From NCBI RefSeq assembly GCF_900078705.1, contig NZ_FKIF01000008.1, positions 248,001 to 312,000 on the forward strand: 64,000 nucleotides of DNA, in the 5' to 3' direction. The notes beneath the pieces are model-generated. The model saw only the letters and a list, made by a program, of their open reading frames with translations. It searched no databases and had not been told where the DNA came from. Of this stretch, positions 9,976-19,231 are shown one piece after another (positions within the stretch are counted from its first letter, which is position 1; each line of letters begins with the position of its first letter). Source of the stretch: Bordetella ansorpii. GTDB lineage: Bacteria; Pseudomonadota; Gammaproteobacteria; Burkholderiales; Burkholderiaceae_B. Both the position numbers and the translations under genes were made by a program.

Positions 9976-10298
9976 GGCGAGTCCTCCTGCCCAGGCAGAG
10001 CGATTGCCGCGCTGCCATCGGCGGGTTCATCGAAGCTGGGCGGGATCGGCGGCAGGTCGGCCAGCGTCTGGTACTCATTCGGCCCGGCCTGGCCGGAGAG
10101 AAAGCGCCGCAGGTCGGCCTGTGCCACCTGCGCGCAAAACGCGCCGTCGTGCGCGCCCGCGCGGCACTGCGCGCGCAGCGCGTGCAACCGGGCCGGGTCG
10201 GCGGCGAGCGCATTCACCGACACTTGCTGCGGCCGGTCACAGCCGGCCAGCACCAGCGCATGAATGGCGAAAGCAAACACGACGGGCGTGCGTTGCAT
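9972..10298 (-). CDS. Small lipoprotein between trbJ and trbL (TrbK/EexN type, entry exclusion)
   Basis: ATG at 10298 gives 108 residues with a lipoprotein signal ending LVLAGC (Cys20). The mature part, NALAADPARLHALRAQCRAG followed by CAQVAQ, resembles the EexN/TrbK entry-exclusion lipoproteins. Position between trbJ and trbL is that of trbK in RP4-like operons. It shares a recognisable pattern with the separate EexN lipoprotein at 17945-18223. Predicted role: stop redundant uptake of the same element. The start was chosen because it gives a proper signal peptide 11 bp after the trbJ stop. Confidence 0.75.
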   Translation of the reverse strand: MQRTPVVFAFAIHALVLAGCDRPQQVSVNALAADPARLHALRAQCRAGAHDGAFCAQVAQADLRRFLSGQAGPNEYQTLADLPPIPPSFDEPADGSAAIALPGQEDSP

Positions 10299-10309
10299 GG
10301 CAGCCTCCG

Positions 10310-11065
10310 TCAGCGGTTGTAGAAATTGACGGGCTGCGGCGTGTACGGCGTGCCTTCGCCCAGGAAGCGGCGCGTCACTTCGCGCCCGCGCTCCGTGGCC
10401 GCCGCCTGCCGCGCCAGTTCCAGCGAGGCCGCGCGGTCTTGCGTGATCTGGAGCCGCTGCGTCTGGATCGACTGCTTGGCCTGCAAGGCCAGCAACTGGT
10501 TCATGGCCTGCATCGCTTGCAGCGCGCCCTCGGCCGACTGGCTCTTGCCCACGAGGTCGGCCAGCACGCTTTCGTCGTCGCTCAGGTTCTGCGACGCCTG
10601 GGCCTGCATCTGCATGGTCGTTTGCAGGCCGTTGAGCGTGTTCTTCCAACGCTCCTGCGCATCGAGGTACATCTGATTGCCGCTCACCGTGGCGGCGTAC
10701 TTCTCGGGATACAGGCGCACGAATTCGCGGTCGATGCTTGTCACTTCGTAGGCCAAGCCCTTGGCCTGCGCGATCAGTCGCTGGGTGGTCGCCAGGTTCG
10801 CGCGCAACTGGCCGACCACGCTGGACGGCAGGCTGGCCAGGTTGCGCGCCTGGTTAATGAGCATCTGCGCTTCGTGCTGGAGTTGCTGGATCTGGTTATT
10901 GATCTGCTCCAGCGTGCGAACGGCGGTGAGCGTGTTCTGCACCAGATTGGTCGGGTCGAGCACGATGTCGCCGACGCCGAACAAGGCGTGGGCGGGTTGC
11001 GCGATGCCGAATGCGAGCACGCAGGCGGCGGTCAACGCGGCGAGCTTGGGGGTATGCAATTTCAT
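10310..11065 (-). CDS. trbJ: Conjugal transfer protein TrbJ (VirB5-like)
   Basis: A 251-residue secreted pilus-associated protein. A Sec signal peptide ends near QPAHA (residues 22-26). The rest is mostly helical with heptad-like content (LEQINNQIQQLQHEAQMLIN), matching TrbJ/VirB5, the minor pilus-tip adhesin family. The start overlaps the stop of trbE by 4 bp. Confidence 0.92.
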   Translation of the reverse strand: MKLHTPKLAALTAACVLAFGIAQPAHALFGVGDIVLDPTNLVQNTLTAVRTLEQINNQIQQLQHEAQMLINQARNLASLPSSVVGQLRANLATTQRLIAQAKGLAYEVTSIDREFVRLYPEKYAATVSGNQMYLDAQERWKNTLNGLQTTMQMQAQASQNLSDDESVLADLVGKSQSAEGALQAMQAMNQLLALQAKQSIQTQRLQITQDRAASLELARQAAATERGREVTRRFLGEGTPYTPQPVNFYNR

Positions 11066-13533
11066 AGTTGGTTCTCCTGGGGGTGGTCAGCGGTACGGAG
11101 GGAACCCGGCGCGTAGCCGGGGAACGAGGGCAGCAGGTCGGCCGCCCAATCGAGGCCGCGATGGCGCAGCCAGGCGCCCGCGAAGCCGGGCACGCCGGCG
11201 TCCTGCGGCACGCGGCCAAGAACCTCATCAATGGCGCGCTGGTCTTGCGGCGTGGAAGCACCCGCGAAGGCCAGCGTCGCCGGCCCCAGGTCGAGGTCGA
11301 ACAGGCGGTTGCCGAGGCGGGATTGGTAGTAGTAGTCGCGCTTGGGCTGCGCGGTGGCGACGATTTCGATCTGGCGCGAGTTCAGCCCGAAGCCCTCATA
11401 GATCGTGCGAATCTGCGGTTCGGTCGCTTGCGGGTTCGGCAAGAAAATCCGACTCGCGCAGCTTTCGATGATGGCCGGCGCGATGGCCGAGTCCTTCACG
11501 TCCGCGAGCGACTGCGTTGCGAAGATCACGCTGACGTTCTTCTTGCGCAGCGTCTTGAGCCACTGGCGGATGCGCGCCGCAAACACCGGGTCGTCGAGGA
11601 ACAGCCACGCTTCATCAAGGATCAGCAGCGTGGGCGCACCATCCAGCCGCTCCTCGAAGCGCGCGAACAGGTAGCGCAGCACCGCGAGCACAGCGGCCTT
11701 GCTGTGCATCAGCTCCTCCATCTCGAACGCCTGCACATCGGCCGTGCCGAGGCGGTCATGGTCGGCATCCAGCAGCCTGCCGTGCGCGCCGCCCAGGACG
11801 TAGGGCGCGAGTGCCTGGCGCAACGTGTTCGATTGCAGCAACGCCGTCAGGCCCGTGAGCGTGCGCTGCTCCACCGGCGCGCTGGCCAGGCTCCCCAGCG
11901 CAGACCAGATGGCCGCCTTCTCGTCCGGGCCGACGGCCGCGCCTTCGTGCAGCAGGCGGCCTTCCACCCATTCGCTGGCCCAGGTGCGGTAGCCCTCGCG
12001 GTCGATGCGTGCGAGCGGCTGGAAGGCGATCTCGTCATCCGCGCCCAGGTCGTAGTGCTCGCCGCCCATGCCCAGGATGGCCGCACGGATCGAACGCCCC
12101 ATGTCGAAGGCGAAGATGCGCGAGCCGCGATAGCGGCGGAACTGAATCGCCATCGTCGCCAGCAACACCGACTTGCCCATGCCGGTCGGCCCCGCGACCA
12201 GCGTGTGGCCCACGTCGCCGATGTGGGTCACCAGCCGGAACGGTGTGGCACCATCGGTGCGCGTGACGATCAGCGGCGGGCCGTCCAGATGCTCGTTCTT
12301 CTCCGGCCCGGCCCACACTGCCGATACTGGCATCAGGTGCGTGAGGTTCAGCGTCGAGACGATGGGCTGGCGCACGTTGGCGTAGGCGTTGCCCGGAATG
12401 GACGACAGCCACGCATCCACGGCGTTGAGCGTTTCGGGGATGGTCACGAAGCCCCGGCCCTGGATGACACGCTCCACCATGCGCAGCTTCTCGTCCGCCA
12501 CGGCGGGGTCCGTGTCCATGACGGTGACGGTCCCCGTCAGGTAGCCGAAGGCCACCTGGTCGCTGCCCAACTCCTGCAAGGCGGCGTCGGCGTCGGCCGC
12601 CTTGTTGTTGGCGTCGGTATCGACCAGCGGGCTTTCCTGCTGGAAGATCGTTTCGCGCAGCAGCGCGATGACGTTCTTGCGTTTGGCGAACCACTGGCGG
12701 CGCAGGCGTCCCAACTCCCGTTCCGCTTCGGATTTGTCGAGGCAGAGAAAGCGCGTGTTCCAGCGGTATGCAAAGCCCAGGCGGTTGAGGTCGTCCAGAA
12801 TCCCCGGCCAGGTCGATGTCGGGAAGCCCCGCACCGACACCACGCGCAGGTGCTGGTCGCCCAGCATGGGCGCCAGGCCACCGACCAGCGCGGAGTCGGT
12901 CAGCAGCGCGTCGATGTGGAACGGCACCTCGGGCACACCGACGCGATAGCGCCGCGTCGAGATAGTGGCGTGCAGGTAGGTCAGCGTCTGGCCGTCATCG
13001 AGCCAGGCGATTTCCGGCATCACGCCGTCGAGCAGGTCAAAGACGCGATCCGTCTCCGCGACGAAGGATTGCAGGCGCTCACGCCAGTCCACGCCATTCG
13101 TCGGCGTGTTCTCGTAGAGCATCTGGGCTGCACGGGCACGGGATTCTTCTGGTGGCAGGTACACCAGCGTCAGGTGATAGCCGCTCTCGAAGTGATGGCC
13201 AGATTCCTCGAAGGTGGCGCGGCGTTCCTCGTCCACCAGCCAGGACAGCGGCTCGGGGAAACCAGAGTGCGGGTAGCCCGCCGCCGGGCGGCGCTCGGCC
13301 TCGATAAACAAGGCCCAGCCCGAGCCCAACCGGCGCAGCGCGTTGTTCAGGCGCGCCGACGTGGCGATCAGCTCGCCTTGCGTCGCGCTGTCGAGGTCAG
13401 GCCCGCGAAACCGGGCCGTGCGCTGGAAACTGCCGTCCTTGTTCAAGACGACGCCCGGCGCGACCAACCCGGCCCAGGGCAGCCAGTCGGCGAGCAGCGC
13501 CGGGCGCTGGCGGTATTCGGCGAGATTCAGCAT
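11062..13533 (-). CDS. trbE: Conjugal transfer ATPase TrbE (VirB4-like)
   Basis: An 823-residue T4SS ATPase energising pilus assembly at the inner membrane. The N-terminal CagE/VirB4 domain covers about 1-400. Walker A GPTGMGKS is near residue 448 and Walker B LLILDEAWLF near 630, followed by the conserved ATQSLADV segment. It is full length and lies between trbD and trbJ. Confidence 0.95.
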   Translation of the reverse strand: MLNLAEYRQRPALLADWLPWAGLVAPGVVLNKDGSFQRTARFRGPDLDSATQGELIATSARLNNALRRLGSGWALFIEAERRPAAGYPHSGFPEPLSWLVDEERRATFEESGHHFESGYHLTLVYLPPEESRARAAQMLYENTPTNGVDWRERLQSFVAETDRVFDLLDGVMPEIAWLDDGQTLTYLHATISTRRYRVGVPEVPFHIDALLTDSALVGGLAPMLGDQHLRVVSVRGFPTSTWPGILDDLNRLGFAYRWNTRFLCLDKSEAERELGRLRRQWFAKRKNVIALLRETIFQQESPLVDTDANNKAADADAALQELGSDQVAFGYLTGTVTVMDTDPAVADEKLRMVERVIQGRGFVTIPETLNAVDAWLSSIPGNAYANVRQPIVSTLNLTHLMPVSAVWAGPEKNEHLDGPPLIVTRTDGATPFRLVTHIGDVGHTLVAGPTGMGKSVLLATMAIQFRRYRGSRIFAFDMGRSIRAAILGMGGEHYDLGADDEIAFQPLARIDREGYRTWASEWVEGRLLHEGAAVGPDEKAAIWSALGSLASAPVEQRTLTGLTALLQSNTLRQALAPYVLGGAHGRLLDADHDRLGTADVQAFEMEELMHSKAAVLAVLRYLFARFEERLDGAPTLLILDEAWLFLDDPVFAARIRQWLKTLRKKNVSVIFATQSLADVKDSAIAPAIIESCASRIFLPNPQATEPQIRTIYEGFGLNSRQIEIVATAQPKRDYYYQSRLGNRLFDLDLGPATLAFAGASTPQDQRAIDEVLGRVPQDAGVPGFAGAWLRHRGLDWAADLLPSFPGYAPGSLRTADHPQENQL

Positions 13534-13548
13534 CGCGGCGTCCTCCCC

Positions 13549-13821
13549 TCAAACATCCAGCAGCGGCTTGTGTTTGATGTGGCGGGCGAACACGGCCATG
13601 AACTGCGGATCAAGGCGCGCGCCCCAGACCGCCAGCGAATGGCCGACGATCCAGAGCACCACGCCCGGTATCCACAATTGCAGGCCCAGCCCGACAGCGG
13701 CGGCCAGCGTGCCGTTGGCGATCGCCACGGTGCGCGGCGCACCGCCCAGCAGAATCGGCTCGGTCAGCGAGCGATGCAGCGGCACCTCGAAGCCGGCGGC
13801 GAAGGTGTCCGGGGCACTCAT
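13549..13821 (-). CDS. trbD: Conjugal transfer protein TrbD (VirB3-like)
   Basis: ATG at 13821 gives a 90-residue membrane protein with a hydrophobic hairpin at about 33-65 (TVAIANGTLAAAVGLGLQLW, then IPGVVLWIVGHSLAVW). The pattern MSAPDTFAAGFEVPLHRSLT at the start is typical of TrbD/VirB3. Start overlaps the trbC stop by 4 bp. A longer upstream extension in the same frame was rejected because it runs antisense-free through trbC in another frame. Confidence 0.88.
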   Translation of the reverse strand: MSAPDTFAAGFEVPLHRSLTEPILLGGAPRTVAIANGTLAAAVGLGLQLWIPGVVLWIVGHSLAVWGARLDPQFMAVFARHIKHKPLLDV

Positions 13822-14201
13822 ACGACGGCCCCGCCGGAGAAGCTGAAGAACGACAGGAAGAAGCTCGAAGCGGCGAACGCGATGGACAGGCCGAAGACGA
13901 TCTGGATCAGCTTGCGGAATCCGCCCGACGTATCGCCGAAGGCGAGCGCGAGGCCCGTGGCGATGATGATGATGACGGCCACGATGCGCGCCACCGGCCC
14001 CTGGATGGATTCGAGGATGGATTGCAGCGGGCCTTCCCACGGCATCGAGGAACCGGCGGCCTGCGCGGTTCCGGCCAGGAACAACAGCAGCGCGGCCAGC
14101 AGCAGCCCTTGTCCCGCAGGACGGGCCAGGCAGCGCAGCCGCGCAAGACGCAAAGCCGGATTTGCAGAAAAACGGAAAGCAGGAATGGTCATCTGCGTCA
14201 T
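13818..14201 (-). CDS. trbC: Conjugal transfer pilin TrbC (VirB2-like)
   Basis: A 127-residue prepilin. A long N-terminal region and hydrophobic signal (GLLLAALLLFLAGTAQAAGS) precede the mature pilin, which has two transmembrane segments (PVARIVAVIIIIATGLALAF and IVFGLSIAFAASSFFLSFFS). This fits TrbC/VirB2, which is cleaved and usually cyclised in the RP4 branch. It overlaps trbB and trbD by 4 bp on each side. Confidence 0.9.
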   Translation of the reverse strand: MTQMTIPAFRFSANPALRLARLRCLARPAGQGLLLAALLLFLAGTAQAAGSSMPWEGPLQSILESIQGPVARIVAVIIIIATGLALAFGDTSGGFRKLIQIVFGLSIAFAASSFFLSFFSFSGGAVV

Positions 14202-15250
14202 GGCAGTTCTCCAAGTGAGTCAGGGGGTGGGGAAGTCGCCGCAGCGGGTGCGGCATCGGGAAGTGGCTGAAGCTCGGGAAACGGCGTTTCCAGCGCGTCC
14301 GCCAGTTGGTAGCCCACTGCGTCGAAGCCGACGACACGGGCGATGCTCTCTATGCGGCGCTTGCGCCCGCGTCCGGCGATGTGGATCACCACGTTGACCG
14401 CCTCGGCGATCAGCGCACGGGGCGGATTCACCGCCACTTCGAGAATCAGTTGCTCCAGGCGCAGCAGCGCGCCGAGCGCGGAGCCGGCATGGATCGTGGC
14501 GATGCCGCCGGGGTGGCCCGTGCCCCATACCTTGATGAGATCCAGCGCCTCGGCGCCGCGCACTTCGCCAACGACGACGCGATCAGGCCGCAGGCGCATG
14601 GACGAGCGAACCAGCTCGGTCATCGACACCACGCCTGCGCGCGTGCGCAGGGGAACGTGGTCACGGGCCGCGCATTGCAGCTCCACCGTGTCTTCGAGCA
14701 CCAGCACGCGGTCGCCCGTGGCGGCAATCTCGGCCAGCAGCGCATTGGCCAGGGTCGTCTTGCCGCTGCTGGTAGCGCCGGCGATCAAGACGTTCTGCCG
14801 CTCGCGCACGGCGCGAACGAGAAAGCCCGCTTGCGCGCTGGTCATCATCCCGTCGATGACGTACCGCTCCAGCGGAATGACGCCGATGGCGCGCTTGCGC
14901 AGCGCGAAGGCTGGCCCCGGCGCGGCAGGCGGCAAGATGCCCTCGAAGCGTTCTCCCGTTTCCGGCAACTCGGCCGACAGCAGCGGTTGGCCGCGATGCA
15001 CCTCCGCTCCGACATGGGCTGCCACGAGGCGGATGATTCGCTCACCGTCCGCTTCGGACAGTTCCACGCCCATCGGCGCCCGACCACTGGAAAGCCGATC
15101 CACCCAGAGGGTGCGATCGGGATTCAGCATCACCTCCACCACGTCCGGGTCTTCGAGTGCCGCGGCGATCAGCGGCCCCATCGCCGTGCGCAGCATCTGG
15201 ATGCGGCGGTCGAGCGACGTGGCGCTCATGGACTGCGGAACGGCGCTCAT
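14198..15250 (-). CDS. trbB: Conjugal transfer ATPase TrbB (VirB11-like)
   Basis: A 350-residue hexameric traffic ATPase. Walker A GATSSGKTT is at 158-166, the Asp box VLVLEDTVELQ near 185, Walker B and the His-box region RPDRVVVGEVRGAEALDLIK near 215-235. First gene of the trbBCDEJ(K)LFGI run, overlapping the CopG-like gene upstream and trbC downstream by 4 bp each. Confidence 0.95.
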   Translation of the reverse strand: MSAVPQSMSATSLDRRIQMLRTAMGPLIAAALEDPDVVEVMLNPDRTLWVDRLSSGRAPMGVELSEADGERIIRLVAAHVGAEVHRGQPLLSAELPETGERFEGILPPAAPGPAFALRKRAIGVIPLERYVIDGMMTSAQAGFLVRAVRERQNVLIAGATSSGKTTLANALLAEIAATGDRVLVLEDTVELQCAARDHVPLRTRAGVVSMTELVRSSMRLRPDRVVVGEVRGAEALDLIKVWGTGHPGGIATIHAGSALGALLRLEQLILEVAVNPPRALIAEAVNVVIHIAGRGRKRRIESIARVVGFDAVGYQLADALETPFPELQPLPDAAPAAATSPPPDSLGELP

Positions 15251-15711
15251 GACGCACGCTCCTGCGCTTGCGCGGCTGCCGCCGCGTCTTCCATCCGCAT
15301 CGGGTCGGGATGCAGTTCTTCCACCACGTCGCGCACCAGGCTGCGCCCGCGCAGCAGGTGCCGGCCCAACTGTTCAACGAACTGCTCGAAGCGCGCTTTG
15401 CCTTGGGCGCGGGCGGCCTCTTGGTGTGCCTCGGGGACTGGCGTGCTGACCGTGAGGTAGTAGCGAATGAACAGCGCCAGCGTCTCGATCTGGATGTTCT
15501 GGTCGCGCTCCAGGCGTTCGGTTTGGCGCGACAGGCGATCCAACCGCTTGGCGATGGCCGCCTCGCGCTGGTCGGCGGCATCGGGCGACAGCCAGGACGC
15601 CAAGGCAGCGGCGACGATGGACGACTTGGACACGCCTTTCATGGCGGCCAGCTCGTCCAGGCGCTTGGCGTGCTCTGGCTGGATGAATAGGTTGAGGCGG
15701 TAGTGGCTCAT
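15247..15711 (-). CDS. CopG/ribbon-helix-helix type protein between traG and trbB
   Basis: A 154-residue protein that begins MSHYRLNLFIQPEHAKRLDE. The N-terminal 45 residues form an RHH DNA-binding motif (ribbon YRLNLFI, then two helices); the rest is charged and helical. This gene is a constant feature between traG and trbB in Tn4371-like ICEs and is thought to act on transfer gene expression or relaxosome assembly, a role not demonstrated. Overlaps of 4 bp with traG and trbB place it inside the transfer operon. Confidence 0.8.
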   Translation of the reverse strand: MSHYRLNLFIQPEHAKRLDELAAMKGVSKSSIVAAALASWLSPDAADQREAAIAKRLDRLSRQTERLERDQNIQIETLALFIRYYLTVSTPVPEAHQEAARAQGKARFEQFVEQLGRHLLRGRSLVRDVVEELHPDPMRMEDAAAAAQAQERAS

Positions 15712-17708
15712 AGCTCGATTCCGTCGTTGGGGTCGAGGGAAGCCAGCCGCGCCGTGCGCTGCATGACCGGGTCAAGCTGGCGAGGAAGGGGAAGCGGCAG
15801 GTCGTCGTCGTCATCGAGCAGCGCGAGGTCGGCAGTCGGCACGGCCAGCTCGGGGGCGTAGGTGACGGTTTCGGAGAGTTCGGGTTGGCGGCGCGGGCCG
15901 CCGTCATCCGTGGAACCCAGGCCATCGGCGGATGCCGTGGCCGGTGCGGCGGGCACGGCGGGAACCGCCAACCCGCTCCAGTCGTCGGGCCGCGATGGCG
16001 GCGCGTCTGCGTACTGCCCGCCCGCCAGTACGGGCGGCGACAGCACGCGACGCTTGAAATTGCCGTCCGCGTAGTAGCGCAGCTTCTTCGCCTTGATTGG
16101 CGCGACGCTGGACACCATCACCACCGCCTCGTCGGGCGGAAGCTGCATCACTTCGCCCGGCGTCAGCAGCGGGCGCGCGGTTTCCTGGCGCGACACCATC
16201 AGGTGGCCCAGCCACGGCGCGAGCCGATGGCCCGCGTAGTTGCGCTGGGCGCGCAGCTCGGTGGCCGTGCCCAGCGTCTCGGAGATCCGTTTGGCGGTGC
16301 GCTCGTCGTTCGTGGCGAACGTCACGCGCACATGGCAGTTGTCGAGGATGGAGTGGTTTTGCCCATACGCCTTGTCGATCTGGTTGAGCGACTGCGCGAT
16401 GAGGAAGCTGCGGATGCCGTAGCCCGCCATGAAGGCCAGCGCCGTCTCGAAGAAGTCCAGGCGCCCCAGCGCAGGGAACTCATCGAGCATCAGCAGCAGC
16501 TTGTGGCGGCGCTCGATGCCATCGGAGCCATCGAGCGATTCGGTGAGGCGCCGTCCGATCTGGTTGAGGATCAGGCGAATGAGCGGCTTCGTCCGCGAAA
16601 TGTCCGAAGGCGGCACCACGAGGTACAGCGATACCGGATGCTCGACCGCGATCAGGTCGGCGATGCGCCAATCGCAGCGCGAGGTGACTTCGGCCACCGT
16701 CGGGTCGCGGTACAGGCCGAGGAACGACATGGCGGTGCTCAACACGCCGGAACGCTCGTTGTCCGACTTGTTGAGCACTTCGCGCGCCGCCGAAGCGACG
16801 ACAGGATGCGGCCCATCGCCCAGGTGGGGCGTGGTCATCATCCGGTGCAAGGTCAGCTCGAACGGGCTGGCCGGGTCGGAGAGGAAGTTGGCGACGCCGC
16901 GCAGCGTCTTGTCTTCGCCGGCGTAGAGCACATGCAAGATCGCACCGACCAACAGCGCGTGGCTGGTTTTCTCCCAATGGTTCCGGCGCTCCAATGCACC
17001 TTCGGGATCGACCAAAATGTCTGCGATGTTCTGAACGTCGCGCACCTCATGCGCGCCTCGCCGCACCTCCAGCAGCGGGTTGTAGGCCGCCGACTTCGCA
17101 TCGGTCGGGTTGAACAGCAGGCAATGCGAGAAACGCGAGCGCCAGCCTGCGGTGATCTGCCAGTTCTCGCCTTTGATGTCGTGGATGACGGCGGATGCGG
17201 GCCAGGAAAGCAGCGTCGGCACCACGAGGCCAACGCCCTTGCCCGAGCGCGTAGGCGCGAAGGTCAGGACGTGTTCCGGGCCTTCATGCCGCAGGTACTG
17301 GCGGTCGTGCTGGCCGAGGAACACGCCGGCCGGTTGCGTGAGGCCCGCCTTGCGAATGTCCTGCGCGCTAGCCCAGCGCGCAGAGCCGTAGGTGGTAACG
17401 AGGCGAGCTTGGCGCGAGCGCCAGACCGACATGGCGATGGCAACGCCCACGGCGACCATGCCGCTGGTGCCGGCGATGGTGCCGCCGGTGTCGAATACTT
17501 CCGGTGCATAGGCCCCGAAGAAGAACCACCACTCAAACAGTTTCCAAGGGTGGTAGATCGACGTGCCAAGGAAGTCGAACCAGGGCGAGCCAAGGCGTAC
17601 TTGATAGCCAAGGGCGGCTGCTGTCCATTGTGTGGCGCCCCACACGCCGGCGATCACGATGCCGAATACGACGGCGATCTGACCGAACAGCACGTTCGTC
17701 CCTTGCAT
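15708..17708 (-). CDS. traG: Conjugal transfer coupling protein TraG (VirD4-like)
   Basis: A 666-residue type IV coupling protein linking the relaxosome to the T4SS. Transmembrane helices lie at about 7-30 and 78-95. Walker A APTRSGKG is at 151-158; Walker B HKLLLMLDEFPALG is near 393. The C-terminal 100 residues are Pro/Ala-rich. It heads the traG-copG-trb operon. The gene starts at ATG 17708, preceded by an AG-rich ribosome-binding site. Confidence 0.95.
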   Translation of the reverse strand: MQGTNVLFGQIAVVFGIVIAGVWGATQWTAAALGYQVRLGSPWFDFLGTSIYHPWKLFEWWFFFGAYAPEVFDTGGTIAGTSGMVAVGVAIAMSVWRSRQARLVTTYGSARWASAQDIRKAGLTQPAGVFLGQHDRQYLRHEGPEHVLTFAPTRSGKGVGLVVPTLLSWPASAVIHDIKGENWQITAGWRSRFSHCLLFNPTDAKSAAYNPLLEVRRGAHEVRDVQNIADILVDPEGALERRNHWEKTSHALLVGAILHVLYAGEDKTLRGVANFLSDPASPFELTLHRMMTTPHLGDGPHPVVASAAREVLNKSDNERSGVLSTAMSFLGLYRDPTVAEVTSRCDWRIADLIAVEHPVSLYLVVPPSDISRTKPLIRLILNQIGRRLTESLDGSDGIERRHKLLLMLDEFPALGRLDFFETALAFMAGYGIRSFLIAQSLNQIDKAYGQNHSILDNCHVRVTFATNDERTAKRISETLGTATELRAQRNYAGHRLAPWLGHLMVSRQETARPLLTPGEVMQLPPDEAVVMVSSVAPIKAKKLRYYADGNFKRRVLSPPVLAGGQYADAPPSRPDDWSGLAVPAVPAAPATASADGLGSTDDGGPRRQPELSETVTYAPELAVPTADLALLDDDDDLPLPLPRQLDPVMQRTARLASLDPNDGIEL

Positions 17709-17944
17709 GACCTGGCCTCCGATTTCTCCTGAGCTGATTCCTCATGGAAAGAGCGGCACAAAGGCGTGCCGCAGGCGTCAGGATCGGTGCCGGGTCAGTG
17801 CCGGTCAAAGACCGTTTTCAGCAGAAAGGTCGAGCAAAAAGACAGAATGAGTGTGACGGCGAGCCAAAGAAAAACGCCGCAAGCGAAGGCGCATTGCGGC
17901 GTGTCGAACAGAAAAATGAAGGCGATGCGGCGAATCGCCAACGA

Positions 17945-18223
17945 TCAGAACTTGGGCGGTTCCTTCGGCGGCGTGTACGGCGTTTCGACGTCGCCATAGA
18001 ACCGCTTGCGTGTGGCCTCGGCCACTCGGTTGCACAGCAAGTCGCCGAGCTTGGGGCGATCGGTCTTGCATTGCTGGCGCAACTCTTTGAGCCGTTCGGG
18101 GTTGGCCGCCAGTTCTTCCACTGTCGGGATATTCGCTTCCGACGTGTTGGCCTTCTGAGGCGTCTCGGACTGGCCGCAGGCAGTCAATGCGGCCACCAAC
18201 AAGAATGGGACGGTCTTCTTCAT
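17945..18223 (-). CDS. EexN-family entry-exclusion lipoprotein
   Basis: A 92-residue lipoprotein: signal MKKTVPFLLVAALTAC with lipobox Cys16, then the EexN pattern TVEELAANPERLKELRQQCK and a second Cys (LLCNRVAEA). It overlaps the LysR gene upstream by 4 bp and sits 236 bp before traG; the gap contains nothing recognisable. Predicted to prevent entry of a second copy of the ICE. It is similar in pattern to the lipoprotein encoded between trbJ and trbL. Confidence 0.85.
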   Translation of the reverse strand: MKKTVPFLLVAALTACGQSETPQKANTSEANIPTVEELAANPERLKELRQQCKTDRPKLGDLLCNRVAEATRKRFYGDVETPYTPPKEPPKF

Positions 18224-19164
18224 GGCGGAGGCTCCTCTAGGAAATCGGAATGACGACCCGCCTTGGGCCTTGCGGGTTCCGGTGACTCGATGGCCTGCAC
18301 GCGCTCAACGAACCGCGCCAGCACCTCGGACGGCTCGCCGTCGGGGTACAGCAGGTAGGTTGTCAGCGGCGGCACGCGCAATGCCAGCGGCCGGGCCACC
18401 ACGCCTGAATCGGGATTGGCGGCAATGCGCGCGGCGCCAGTAAACCCAAGCGCGAGGCCGGCCGATACCAAGGCCATCATCAGATCGCACGTAGCGACAC
18501 GCTCTGCGACCAGCGGCTCAATGTCGGCTCGGCGCAGCACCCGATCGACGAATTTGGCATGGCCTTCGCACACTTGTGGATCGCACAGAACCAGCGGATA
18601 GCGCAGCAGTTCCTCCAGAGGGATGCGCTTGTGTGCCAGCAGCGGATGCCGCGCTGGCACCGTCACGATGAGCGTGTCATTCCAGGCCGGCATGGTGGCG
18701 ATGCCATCGCCCACGTCATCGGACTGTGCAAACCCCACGTCGTACATATCTTCATGCAGCCCCTTGATCTGCTGAGACAATGGCACCTCGAAGAATCGCA
18801 GTTCAACCTCGGGTTCTTCTTGGCGGCACAACGCCAGCAAAGCTGGCAGGCGCGATGGCGTGATGCCATCGGACAAGGCCACACGCAACTGCCCATGAAA
18901 GCCATTCGCCGCTGCTTTCACACTGTCGCGCGCTTGTTCCAAGGCGGAGAACACGCGGCGCACATGCACTATGAAGAGTTTGCCAGCACGAGTCAGCCGC
19001 GTACTGCGTGTGGTACGGGCGAGTAACACAACGCCCAATTCTTCTTCCAACTCCTTGATGGCTCGGGACAGGGGCGATTGCTCGATGTGCAGCTTCTCTG
19101 CGGCACGTGCGAAGTGAAGTTCCTCCGCTACAGCGAGAAAATATCTCAGGTGTCTCAATTCCAT
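18220..19164 (-). CDS. traR: LysR-family regulator (traR position of Tn4371-type ICEs)
   Basis: A 314-residue LysR regulator with start at ATG 19164 (MELRHLRYFLAVAEELHFAR); an upstream in-frame ATG at 19269 is rejected because the HTH begins at the later Met. HTH about 1-60, effector-binding domain about 90-295. In Tn4371-family ICEs a LysR gene named traR occupies exactly this place before traG, so transfer-gene control is likely. It overlaps the EexN gene and would be co-transcribed with it. Confidence 0.8.
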   Translation of the reverse strand: MELRHLRYFLAVAEELHFARAAEKLHIEQSPLSRAIKELEEELGVVLLARTTRSTRLTRAGKLFIVHVRRVFSALEQARDSVKAAANGFHGQLRVALSDGITPSRLPALLALCRQEEPEVELRFFEVPLSQQIKGLHEDMYDVGFAQSDDVGDGIATMPAWNDTLIVTVPARHPLLAHKRIPLEELLRYPLVLCDPQVCEGHAKFVDRVLRRADIEPLVAERVATCDLMMALVSAGLALGFTGAARIAANPDSGVVARPLALRVPPLTTYLLYPDGEPSEVLARFVERVQAIESPEPARPKAGRHSDFLEEPPP

Positions 19165-19231
19165 CGAATACTCACTCCCTGCGAACCAAGAAAGAAGCCG
19201 CTCCTTAACCATTGCCGGAACCTCGACTTGT

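Noticed and set aside
11068..14397. A 1109-residue plus-strand open frame opposite trbE-trbB
   Set aside because: It is antisense to five confirmed trb genes, has GC-bias composition rich in Arg, His and Gln, and shows no recognisable domain.
15885..17732. A 615-residue plus-strand open frame opposite traG
   Set aside because: Antisense shadow of the coupling-protein gene with biased composition.
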